From: CAZVEV01 sp964625865
GTDB lineage: Bacteria > Planctomycetota > Phycisphaerae > SM23-33
NCBI GenBank assembly: GCA_964625865.1
Contig: CAZVEV010000104.1
Location: 1-17,894 of the forward strand
Direction: 5' to 3'
DNA: 17,894 bases
The notes below the pieces were generated by a model, which was not told the origin of the DNA, searched no databases, and saw only the letters and a program-made list of their open reading frames with translations. Of the stretch, positions 6,038-12,275 are shown piece after piece (position 1 is the stretch's first letter; each line of letters starts with the position of its first letter). Position numbers and translations under genes: made by a program.

Positions 6038-7634
6038 GGTCTGGCGATTCTCGCTCCGGCCTGAAGGAACCGGCTTGGCAGTACTGACCGACTATCTGGA
6101 CTTGGAAGACCTGCGACAACTGCAGGAGACGTTTCGCGCCGCGGCCGGCGTGGACCTGCAGGTCTGGTGCGCTCGCAGCGGACCGCTGGGCGCCGCCCCG
6201 GAGACGGCTGACGCGCTGGCCGAGGCCCATCGCGCCGACGTGCCCGAAGCCCCCGTCGTCGTCGACAACCAGGTCGTGGGGTGCGTGCGCCTGGCAGATG
6301 GCGAGAGCGTCGGCGAGCAGTCGGCGGGTTTCGTCGGCCTGATGGCTGACGTGCTGGCCCGCCTGTGCGAGCAGCAGGGCCTGCTGCGAGACCGGGCAAC
6401 CGAACTGGCGACTCTCTACCGCCTGACCACGGAGTTCACGGGCCAGCGGGACATCCAGCGCCTGCTCGACCTGGTGGTGGCCACCGTGGTCAGCACGCTG
6501 AAGGTCAAGGCCTGCACCATCCGCCTGCTCAGCGAGGACGGCAACGAGTTGCTGACCAAGGCGGTGGCCAACCTCTCGCCGCGCTACCTCAACAAGGGCC
6601 CGATCCTGCTGGCCCACAGCGCCATCGACCAGGAAGTCCTCGACACGGGCATGCCGCTGTACATTGCCGACGAGCAGTCCGACCCGCGCGTGCTCTACCA
6701 GGACGAGGCCCGGCGCGAGGGCATCGTCAGCGCCCTGTGCGCCCCGATGATCTACAAGGGCCACCCCGAAGGCGTCCTGCGCGTCTACACCGCCCAGCGC
6801 CACGAGTTCGACTGGTTCGAGCAGTCGCTGATCCAGGCCATCGCCGCCAACGCGGCGGCCGCCATCGTCAACGCCCGTCTCTACCAGGAGGCTGTCCGCG
6901 GGGCGGACATCCAGCGCCAACTGCGCCTGGCCGGCGAGGTCCAGCGGCGGATGATTCCCCACCAGGCGCCGAGGGTCCCCGGCTTCGACATCGCCGCGCT
7001 CTACGTGCCGTGTTTCGAACTGGCCGGCGACTTCCACGACTTCATTCCGCTGGCCGAGGGCAACCTGGGCATCGCGGTGTGCGACGTGATAGGCAAGGGT
7101 GTTCGCGCGTCGCTGCTGATGGCCTCGCTGCGGGGCGCGCTGCGTGCTCACGCGTCGGCCGTCTACGACATGAGCGAGGTCCTGTCCCGCCTGAACGCCG
7201 ACATGTGCGCCGACTCGAGCGCCAGCGACTTTGCCACCATCTTCTACAGCGTCCTCGATACGCGGTCGCGCCGCCTGACTTACGCCAACGCGGGGCACAT
7301 CCCCCCATTGTTGGTCCGCGACGGCCAGTGTATCCCGCTGACCGCCGGTGGGGGGATTATCGGCATCGACGACGTCGCCAGCTTCGAGCACGATTCGATC
7401 GACTGCCGAAGCGGCGACGTGATCCTCATGTACACCGACGGGCTCTGCGAGGCGCTGAACTTCGAGGATGAGGCCTTCGGACGACACCGCGTCGAGCAGG
7501 CCCTGCTGACCGCGGTGGCCGACGACCACGACGCCGACAGCATCGCCCGCCAGGTCCTCTGGGAGATGCGACGGTTCGCCGGACTGCAGAAACGGTTCGA
7601 CGACTTGACGATTGTTGCGATCAAGACCTTGTGA
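6036..7634 (+). CDS. Sensor-GAF-SpoIIE (RsbU-type) serine/threonine phosphatase
   Basis: This 532-residue protein is a PP2C-like phosphatase of the SpoIIE/RsbU group, which usually dephosphorylates an anti-sigma-factor antagonist in a partner-switching pathway. Domains in order: an N-terminal PocR-like sensory segment (about 18-90, DLEDLRQLQETF), a GAF domain (about 123-283), a short coiled linker, and the phosphatase (about 295-530). Metal and active-site motifs are intact: GDFHDF (331-336), CDVIGKGVRA (349-358), YANAGHIPP (416-424), YTDGL (466-470) and DDLTIVAIK (522-530). There is no membrane segment. No antagonist or kinase gene is adjacent. ATG 6036 has GGGGGA upstream; TTG 6075 with AAGGA is a serious alternative (519 residues). 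Confidence 0.92.
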   Translation: MVWRFSLRPEGTGLAVLTDYLDLEDLRQLQETFRAAAGVDLQVWCARSGPLGAAPETADALAEAHRADVPEAPVVVDNQVVGCVRLADGESVGEQSAGFVGLMADVLARLCEQQGLLRDRATELATLYRLTTEFTGQRDIQRLLDLVVATVVSTLKVKACTIRLLSEDGNELLTKAVANLSPRYLNKGPILLAHSAIDQEVLDTGMPLYIADEQSDPRVLYQDEARREGIVSALCAPMIYKGHPEGVLRVYTAQRHEFDWFEQSLIQAIAANAAAAIVNARLYQEAVRGADIQRQLRLAGEVQRRMIPHQAPRVPGFDIAALYVPCFELAGDFHDFIPLAEGNLGIAVCDVIGKGVRASLLMASLRGALRAHASAVYDMSEVLSRLNADMCADSSASDFATIFYSVLDTRSRRLTYANAGHIPPLLVRDGQCIPLTAGGGIIGIDDVASFEHDSIDCRSGDVILMYTDGLCEALNFEDEAFGRHRVEQALLTAVADDHDADSIARQVLWEMRRFAGLQKRFDDLTIVAIKTL

Positions 7635-7680
7635 TGACTCACCGGTGTGGTCTGCGGACGAGCACGAAAAACCCGCCGCT

Positions 7681-7713
7681 GACTTGACAATTGTCGCCAT
7701 GAACGTCTTATAA
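7681..7713 (+). pseudogene. Vestigial second copy of the SpoIIE phosphatase 3' end
   Basis: In the +1 frame relative to the phosphatase, this stretch reads DLTIVAMNVL followed by TAA. It matches the true C terminus DLTIVAIKTL plus stop (7602-7634) at 24 of 33 bases, 79 bases downstream. The open frame extends back to about 7633 but the similarity fades quickly (a shared Lys at the equivalent place). It looks like a leftover of a duplicated or deleted phosphatase gene. It could be chance, since the same bases form a promoter. Confidence 0.5.
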
Positions 7714-7714
7714 T
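7684..7714 (+). promoter_or_regulatory. Consensus promoter upstream of the DUF89 gene, with palindrome over -35
   Basis: A perfect TTGACA (7684-7689) and a perfect TATAAT (7709-7714) lie 19 bases apart, slightly wider than the ideal 17. GACAATTGTC (7686-7695) is a perfect 10-base palindrome over the -35 box and could be an operator. The predicted transcript has a leader of about 135 bases. Confidence 0.55.
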
Positions 7715-7720
7715 ACTCCG

Positions 7721-7850
7721 ATACTCGTATAGCGTGCCGGTCAGGCCGCCTGGCCGTTGGACTTCGCGGGCGCCGGCTTCAGGACAGTGAACTTAACCGA
7801 GGACCGGACCGGTCGGCCGGCCAGCCGGTAAACCTAGTGAAGTAGACCCA
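7721..7850 (+). other. GC-rich 5' leader of the DUF89 gene, possibly structured
   Basis: The leader starts with the dyad ATACTCGTAT (7722-7731) and contains several short self-complementary stretches: CAGG-CCG-CCTG near 7742, GGCGCCGGC near 7769, and a GGCCGGCC-rich stretch near 7811-7828. I could not match it to a known riboswitch class. The structure is suggested only by base composition and short dyads, and the Shine-Dalgarno before ATG 7857 is weak. Confidence 0.3.
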
Positions 7851-7856
7851 CCGAAC

Positions 7857-8936
7857 ATGAGTCATTTTTGCCTCCTACGCGACCCGGAGAGCTACGTCGC
7901 GCACAACTGGGATATGGTAGCCGATGCCGAGGGCCGGGAATACTGGCTCGGGCTTTTCGCCAAGCATTTCGCGGACACTGCCGACCACGCCACACACCGC
8001 TACGGACGCAGCGCGGGCAAGCGGATTGCCGCCGCCCGCCAAGAGTTCGCCGCCCTCGTCGAGACGCTCGGCACGGACCCGACCGCCCTGCCGGGCGGCA
8101 CGCTGGACATCCTGCAGTTGTGTCGCGCCCGCGAGCGCGTCCTCCGCGCACACGACATCGGCGCACCGTTCCAGCACATCAAAGACCGCGAGAACGTCTC
8201 GGCGATCGACCTGTACGGCGATGTGGTGTACGCCCTGCACGCCATGCCCTTCGCCGAGAAGTGGTTTCACCTGGTCGAGGGCGTCTTCGCGGGCAACATC
8301 TTCGACCTGGGCTCGCCGGCAACGATGCACACGGCCCACGAGGCGCCTGACTTCCTGGACGCGATCGAGAACGTTCACCCGCGTCCCTGGGCGGTCGACG
8401 ACTACGACCTGCTCGCCGCCGACCTGCCCAACGACCCGCCGCCCAAGTGGACCCGGGCGGTGGTCTTTGTCGACAACGCGGGAAGCGACTTCATCCTCGG
8501 CGTGATGCCCCTGGCGCGGGAACTGGCCCTGGCCGGCGTGCAGATCGTGCTGGCCGCAAACGAACTGCCCTCGCTGAACGACATCACCGCCGACGAGACG
8601 GCGCAGATCGTTGGGCAACTGGCCGCCGTCGACCGCGACCTGGCGGCCCTGATAGACGGGCAGATGTTCGAGGTGGTCTCCACCGGCAACGACGTGCCCC
8701 TGATGGACCTGTCGGACGTGACGGACGAACTGAACGAAGCGGCCGCCGATGCGGACCTGATCATCATCGAGGGCATGGGGCGAGCGGTCGAGAGCAACTT
8801 TGACGCCGAATTCACCGTCGACTGTCTCCAACTGGCCCTGCTGAAGGACCCCCAGGTCGCCGCCCACATCGTTGGTTCCGACCTCTACAACTGCGTCTGC
8901 AAGTACACGCCCGTCGACCGGACTGATGACGAGTAA
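7857..8936 (+). CDS. DUF89 (ARMT1-like) phosphatase related to the PANK4 C-terminal domain
   Basis: DUF89 proteins are metal-dependent phosphatases thought to remove damaged or surplus phosphometabolites; the domain at the C terminus of animal PANK4 acts on 4'-phosphopantetheine and its oxidised forms. The 359-residue protein has a helical N-terminal half and a catalytic half with FVDNAGSDFILGVMPLAREL (204-223), LAANELPSLNDIT (232-244), a PLMDLSDV segment (281-288) and IIEGMGRAVESNFDAEF (303-319). Asp206, Asn207 and Asp242 have the same spacing as the PANK4 metal ligands as I recall them (36 residues). It is a stand-alone protein here with no kinase domain. The substrate is inferred, not shown. 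It is preceded by a strong promoter and a long leader. Confidence 0.88.
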   Translation: MSHFCLLRDPESYVAHNWDMVADAEGREYWLGLFAKHFADTADHATHRYGRSAGKRIAAARQEFAALVETLGTDPTALPGGTLDILQLCRARERVLRAHDIGAPFQHIKDRENVSAIDLYGDVVYALHAMPFAEKWFHLVEGVFAGNIFDLGSPATMHTAHEAPDFLDAIENVHPRPWAVDDYDLLAADLPNDPPPKWTRAVVFVDNAGSDFILGVMPLARELALAGVQIVLAANELPSLNDITADETAQIVGQLAAVDRDLAALIDGQMFEVVSTGNDVPLMDLSDVTDELNEAAADADLIIIEGMGRAVESNFDAEFTVDCLQLALLKDPQVAAHIVGSDLYNCVCKYTPVDRTDDE

Positions 8937-9008
8937 TCGTTCGGCGCGACCTGCACGGGGGCAGTTCCGTTGCGCCGGAAGGGTGTTCGACGAAGGGGAC
9001 GTATCACG

Positions 9009-10244
9009 ATGAAGAGACTTACCCTTGCCTTCCTGCTGGTCACGACCGCCGGGTGTGTCGGCACAAAGACCCACGACAACTCGCAAGCCGGGTGGCGGCT
9101 CAAAACCGGCACGGTTGACCTGTTTATTACCGCCAATGGAGGGCACATGGCCCCGGTGGAATTCTGCATCGACACGGGCCCGCCGATCCAGCCGTACTAC
9201 ATCAGCCCGTGGCAGAACGAGGGCCTGGCCGGCCTGCCCGATCGCGTGCTGATTCCGCTGCGAGGCGACTTCTTCTGCATGCCGTTCGGCGCCAACACCG
9301 AGGCGGTCGGCCGGGAAGTGCACACCGCCCACGGCGAGGTCGCCTCGTCCCGGTGGTCCTTCGTCGACCGTAAGACCGACGGGGGCGTCAAGACGCTGAT
9401 TCTCCAGATGGCAACAAGGATTCGTAAGGGCCTGGTGACCAAGAGGATTCACCTGGTCGACGGACACAACGCCGTCTACATCTCGCACACGCTCGAGGGC
9501 TACTCCGGCAAGATGCCCATCGGGCACCACTGCACCCTGGCGGTACCGGAAGACGACGGGGCCCTGCGCGTCGCGGTCAGCCCGTTTGCCTTCGGCATGA
9601 CCTGCCCGGTGGTCTTCAGCAATCCGGACAGCGGGGCGTATCAGTCGCTGGCCGTCAACGCCGAATTCACCGACCTGACGAAAGTGCCCACGGTGTGGAC
9701 GGACCCCTTGGTGGTGGATTGCACGAGATTCCCCGCGCGCCCGGGCTTCACGGACCTGCTTCAACTGTTCCGGAAACCCTCGCCCGATCCTGCCTGGACG
9801 GTCGCGACGTATCAGCAGGACGGCTACCTCTGGTTCTCGCTGAAGGACGCGGCGGTCATGCCGGGCACGGTGTTCTGGATCGCGAACAGGGGGCGACACG
9901 ACTTCCCATGGAACGGGCGCAACCGCTGCCTGGGCCTGGAAGAAACCTGCGCGTACTTCGCCGAGGGGCTCGGACCGTCAACCAGAGCCAACGTCGTCAA
10001 CAAGAGAGGCTTCCCCACAGCCGTGGCGCTCTCGCCATCCAAGCCCGCCGTCGTCAGGATCATCGAGGGCGCCGTGAGGATTCCACCAGGATTCAAGAAC
10101 GTCAAGACCGTCAGGTTCACCGAAGGCACGGATTACGCCTCGGGTACCGTCACGTTCGTTTCGACAACCGGCAAAGAGGTCGCCGCCCAAATCGACCACG
10201 AGTTCCTCGACACGGGAAAGCTCAAGGCGATGCACTGGCGGTGA
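9009..10244 (+). CDS. Lipoprotein with aldose-epimerase/galactose-mutarotase-like fold
   Basis: The 411-residue product begins with a lipoprotein signal (MKRLTLAFLLVTTAG, then Cys16), so it is probably anchored on the outer face of a membrane. The body resembles the beta-sandwich superfamily of aldose 1-epimerases: a strand with a GGHMAPVEF segment, YYISPW (near 58-63), LRGDFFCMPFG (near 78-88) and HTAHGEV (near 97-103), followed by long beta-rich stretches. No assigned family name comes to mind beyond this fold. ATG 9009 has AAGGGGA at 8993-8999, 9 bases away; codons upstream to 8970 are not needed. It follows the DUF89 gene by 72 bases and may share its transcript. Catalytic activity is uncertain; sugar binding is the best guess. 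Confidence 0.75.
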   Translation: MKRLTLAFLLVTTAGCVGTKTHDNSQAGWRLKTGTVDLFITANGGHMAPVEFCIDTGPPIQPYYISPWQNEGLAGLPDRVLIPLRGDFFCMPFGANTEAVGREVHTAHGEVASSRWSFVDRKTDGGVKTLILQMATRIRKGLVTKRIHLVDGHNAVYISHTLEGYSGKMPIGHHCTLAVPEDDGALRVAVSPFAFGMTCPVVFSNPDSGAYQSLAVNAEFTDLTKVPTVWTDPLVVDCTRFPARPGFTDLLQLFRKPSPDPAWTVATYQQDGYLWFSLKDAAVMPGTVFWIANRGRHDFPWNGRNRCLGLEETCAYFAEGLGPSTRANVVNKRGFPTAVALSPSKPAVVRIIEGAVRIPPGFKNVKTVRFTEGTDYASGTVTFVSTTGKEVAAQIDHEFLDTGKLKAMHWR

Positions 10245-10281
10245 CGCGCATCATCCATCCAGAGATCAGCGTCGGGCGCGC

Positions 10282-10323
10282 AAACCACAGGCCCACCGCC
10301 TTGCGACGGTGGGCCTGTGGTTT
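10282..10323. terminator. Bidirectional terminator hairpin
   Basis: Two 17-base arms (10282-10298 and 10307-10323) pair perfectly around an 8-base loop. The outer pairs are AAA on one side and TTT on the other, and the right arm continues TTTGTCTTG, giving a short T-rich tail on the plus strand. It lies between the convergent lipoprotein and sugar isomerase-like genes. Confidence 0.8.
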
Positions 10324-10340
10324 GTCTTGCGAGGCGCGGG

Positions 10341-11267
10341 CTATGCCTTGCCCATCGCCTTGAGGATCGCCTTGAGGCCCTTGAGCGACATCTCGCTGCA
10401 TTCCAGCGGGCTCTTGCCCTTGATGTAACGCTCCTGCTCAACGGTGAACCATTCGGTCCCGCCGACGGCGTAGCAGGCGGTGATCAGCGGCTTCCACTTG
10501 ACCGCGTCCTGCCCGATGATCGGCTTCTGATCGGTGCCCCTGGCCACGTGCGTCTTGAAGTGCAGGACCTTCGATCGGCCCGGGTACTTGCGAACGAAGG
10601 CCTCGGGATCCGCGCCGGCGTGGGCGGTCCAGCCGACGTCCTGCTGGAGCACGACGTCCTTCGTGGTCCGTTCGGCGAACAGGTCCCACCAGGTCTTGTC
10701 GCCTTCGGCCTTCTTCATCTCGCGACTGTGGTTGTGATACCCACACGCCAGCCCGTGAGTCTTGAGGTTCGCGGCGGCCTTGTTAAAGCCGTCGGCCAGT
10801 TCCTTGCTGCGCTCCTTGTGGCAGAAGCGTCCGTCGCCGGGGCAGATAAGGTACTTGCAGTGGATGGCCTTGTGGAAGTCGATCGCCTTGGTGACGTTCG
10901 ATCCACCGAAGGTGTTGAAGCCCACGTGCGTCGCGGCGGCCACCAGGCCGAGGTCGTGCAACTTCTTGTGCAGTTCAGCCGGCTTGCCGCCGTACTTGTG
11001 GTATCCGGCGAACTCCACGCCGTCGTAGCCCATCTTCGCCACGGCGGCCAGCGTCTTGTCGAAGTCCTTGCCGCAATCACCACGAACCGAATACAGTTGC
11101 AGCGCGATCTTGATCTTCTTCGCCTTCGCCGGTCCGCATGCCCCGCACGCGCCGCTAGCCAGCGTCGCCCCGCCGGCGACCACGGCGGCCCCGACGGCCG
11201 TCGCCTTCAGCATCTCCCGTCGCGAATACCCGCCGACCTCGGTCACAATCGTTCTGTCATTCGCCAT
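10341..11267 (-). CDS. Tat-exported TIM-barrel sugar phosphate isomerase/epimerase-like protein
   Basis: The 308-residue protein has a twin-arginine signal (SRREMLK at 15-21, then an Ala/Gly-rich hydrophobic stretch to about 41) and an AP-endonuclease-2-type TIM barrel as in sugar isomerases and epimerases. Recognisable strands: IALQLYSVR (54-62), GVEFAGY (83-89) with Glu85, HVGFNTF (114-120), GYHNHSREM (176-184), LQQDVGW (207-213) with Asp210, LHFKTH (235-240) with His236, and WFTVEQE (273-279). The usual HxKD has Thr in place of Asp. Export to the periplasm suggests it works on free sugars or polyols, not phosphates. ATG 11267 is preceded by GAGGTG (11275-11280). A CGAC cluster at 41-44 may be part of the cleavage region. 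Confidence 0.85.
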   Translation of the reverse strand: MANDRTIVTEVGGYSRREMLKATAVGAAVVAGGATLASGACGACGPAKAKKIKIALQLYSVRGDCGKDFDKTLAAVAKMGYDGVEFAGYHKYGGKPAELHKKLHDLGLVAAATHVGFNTFGGSNVTKAIDFHKAIHCKYLICPGDGRFCHKERSKELADGFNKAAANLKTHGLACGYHNHSREMKKAEGDKTWWDLFAERTTKDVVLQQDVGWTAHAGADPEAFVRKYPGRSKVLHFKTHVARGTDQKPIIGQDAVKWKPLITACYAVGGTEWFTVEQERYIKGKSPLECSEMSLKGLKAILKAMGKA

Positions 11268-11632
11268 CGTTCTTCACCTCGTGAGAGTTTCGGAGTCCAA
11301 TCTCCAGTCGGCCACTCCAGCGACCGCGCTCCGCAAATTCTACCACATCATACCCCCGCCCCGCCAGCACACGGTGCCCGCAAAGAGGCGGCGGGTGCGT
11401 TGTGGCGTGCCACGGGCATCTTGCCGTGAAAGATTGAGAAGACGGCCCGTTCTTGACGCATTGGGACACGGGCAGTCCCGATGTACATCGGGAGTGGCAC
11501 GTTTCTCGCCCACAACGCAACCGCCTCGCCCGCAAAGACGAAACGAGACGGGGCGCCGCGCCGGTGAAACCCAACGGCGCGACGGCCCGATATTCACACA
11601 TTCTCGTGCGTCAAAAGACGCCGGAGCCGCCT
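11268..11632. other. Intergenic region with repeats, no supported gene
   Basis: Between the minus-strand isomerase-like start and the RRM gene stop I see only repeat-like DNA: an imperfect CACGGGCA-TCT-TGCCGTG hairpin near 11408-11430 and the palindrome at 11476-11493. A 114-codon minus-strand frame across it has no family features and runs through the repeats. No clear promoter could be assigned. Confidence 0.5.
11476..11493. repeat. Perfect 18-base palindrome within a dispersed repeat
   Basis: TCCCGATGTACATCGGGA is its own reverse complement. It is framed by ACACGGGCAG on the left and GTGGCACG on the right. It lies about 140 bases past the stop of the RRM gene, where it could also act as a 3' hairpin of that transcript. 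Confidence 0.7.
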
Positions 11633-11947
11633 CTACCAGCGCCGCCCGCCGCCACCTCGGCCTCGCCCGCCACCGCCGCCTCGGCCGCCGCCGAAGCCGC
11701 TGTCACGCTTCGGGCGAGCCTCGTTGACGTTGACCGCACGCCCCTCGATGTCCACACCGTTTAGCGCCGCGATGGCCGCGTTCGCCTCATCGGCGTTGCC
11801 CATCGTCACGAAAGCAAAGCCGCGCGGACGGCCGCTCTCGCGGTCGGTCGGCACGTACACCTCTTCGATACTCCCGTGCTGCGAAAACAACTGCTCGAGA
11901 GTCTCCTGCGTAACGGAGTACGCCAGATTGCCAACATAGATCTTCAT
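11633..11947 (-). CDS. Glycine-rich RRM RNA-binding protein
   Basis: This 104-residue protein is a single RNA-recognition motif with a Gly/Arg tail, like the small Rbp proteins of cyanobacteria and planctomycetes. RNP2 is KIYVGNL (2-8) and RNP1 is RGFAFVTM (42-49); the helix-strand remainder runs to about 82. The tail (84-104) is built of GGGRGGGG-type repeats. It probably binds single-stranded RNA in the cytoplasm, perhaps as a chaperone under cold or stress (inferred from the family). ATG 11947 has AAGGA at 11958-11962 (10-base gap). The leader upstream contains a hairpin at 12026-12054. Confidence 0.93.
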   Translation of the reverse strand: MKIYVGNLAYSVTQETLEQLFSQHGSIEEVYVPTDRESGRPRGFAFVTMGNADEANAAIAALNGVDIEGRAVNVNEARPKRDSGFGGGRGGGGGRGRGGGGRRW

Positions 11948-12025
11948 TCAGATACAGTCCTTCTTCTTGAGTGAGGCTCACGAACCGAATCGGAATCTAC
12001 GCGGGCGCCACCAGACCAGAAACTT

Positions 12026-12054
12026 GCGAGCCCAGCCACAGCGGCCAGGCTCGC
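12026..12054 (-). promoter_or_regulatory. Hairpin in the presumed 5' leader of the RRM gene
   Basis: GCGAGCC (12026-12032) and GGCTCGC (12048-12054) pair perfectly over 7 bases, with a possible inner GCC/GGC pairing. It lies 79 bases upstream of the RRM start codon. Leader structure could control this kind of gene, but that is speculation. Confidence 0.35.
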
Positions 12055-12113
12055 TCATAGAGGATTGTAGACATACCCCACCAGAAAGCAATCGGAAAAC
12101 TCGGAAGATGTAT

Positions 12114-12132
12114 CACGGGCGTCTCGCCCGTG
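12114..12132. repeat. Short perfect hairpin CACGGGCG / CGCCCGTG
   Basis: Arms 12114-12121 and 12125-12132 pair perfectly around TCT. The arm sequence is related to the ACGGGCA repeats on the other side of the RRM gene (11408-11480), so these are probably members of one dispersed family. Confidence 0.55.
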
Positions 12133-12207
12133 TCTGGACGTTGCACGCGGCTGTTGTCGCTACGGACTGGCGCCCCGTGTCGCACGGGATCGCAGCGCAC
12201 CGGCCTG

Positions 12208-12236
12208 TTCCCAAACGACGCCGGTGACGGTATGAT
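12208..12236 (+). promoter_or_regulatory. Candidate promoter for the DUF1570-like gene
   Basis: TTCCCA (12208-12213, 4 of 6) and TATGAT (12231-12236, 5 of 6) are separated by 17 bases. The predicted start near 12243 gives a leader of about 33 bases before GTG 12276. Confidence 0.4.
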
Positions 12237-12275
12237 GGGATTGTGGGGCGGGGTTGGCGGGCCGGGAGACGGTTG

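Larger units (their letters stand above)
11948..12275. other. Divergent intergenic region between RRM and DUF1570 genes
   Basis: No gene is visible in these 328 bases. They contain a leader hairpin (12026-12054), a short CACGGGCG hairpin (12114-12132) and promoter-like hexamers for the plus-strand gene. For the minus-strand RRM gene, TACAAT with a weak TTGCTT upstream is a poor candidate near 12066-12095. Confidence 0.5.

Noticed and set aside
5850..7700. Minus-strand open frame continuing the rhamnose isomerase frame for 617 more codons
   Set aside because: It is antisense to the well-supported phosphatase. The isomerase has its own AAGGAG and ATG at 5849, and the upstream translation has no family features. 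High GC gives long open antisense frames.
7721..7856. Known riboswitch upstream of the DUF89 gene
   Set aside because: I compared it from memory with TPP, cobalamin, glycine, THF and Moco consensus cores and saw none of them. It is kept only as an unassigned leader.
7875..9899. 674-codon minus-strand frame
   Set aside because: It is antisense to the DUF89 gene and the lipoprotein gene, both with clear motifs and start signals. Its peptide is composition-driven.
10317..11429. 370-codon plus-strand frame
   Set aside because: It is antisense to the Tat-exported isomerase and has no recognisable domain.
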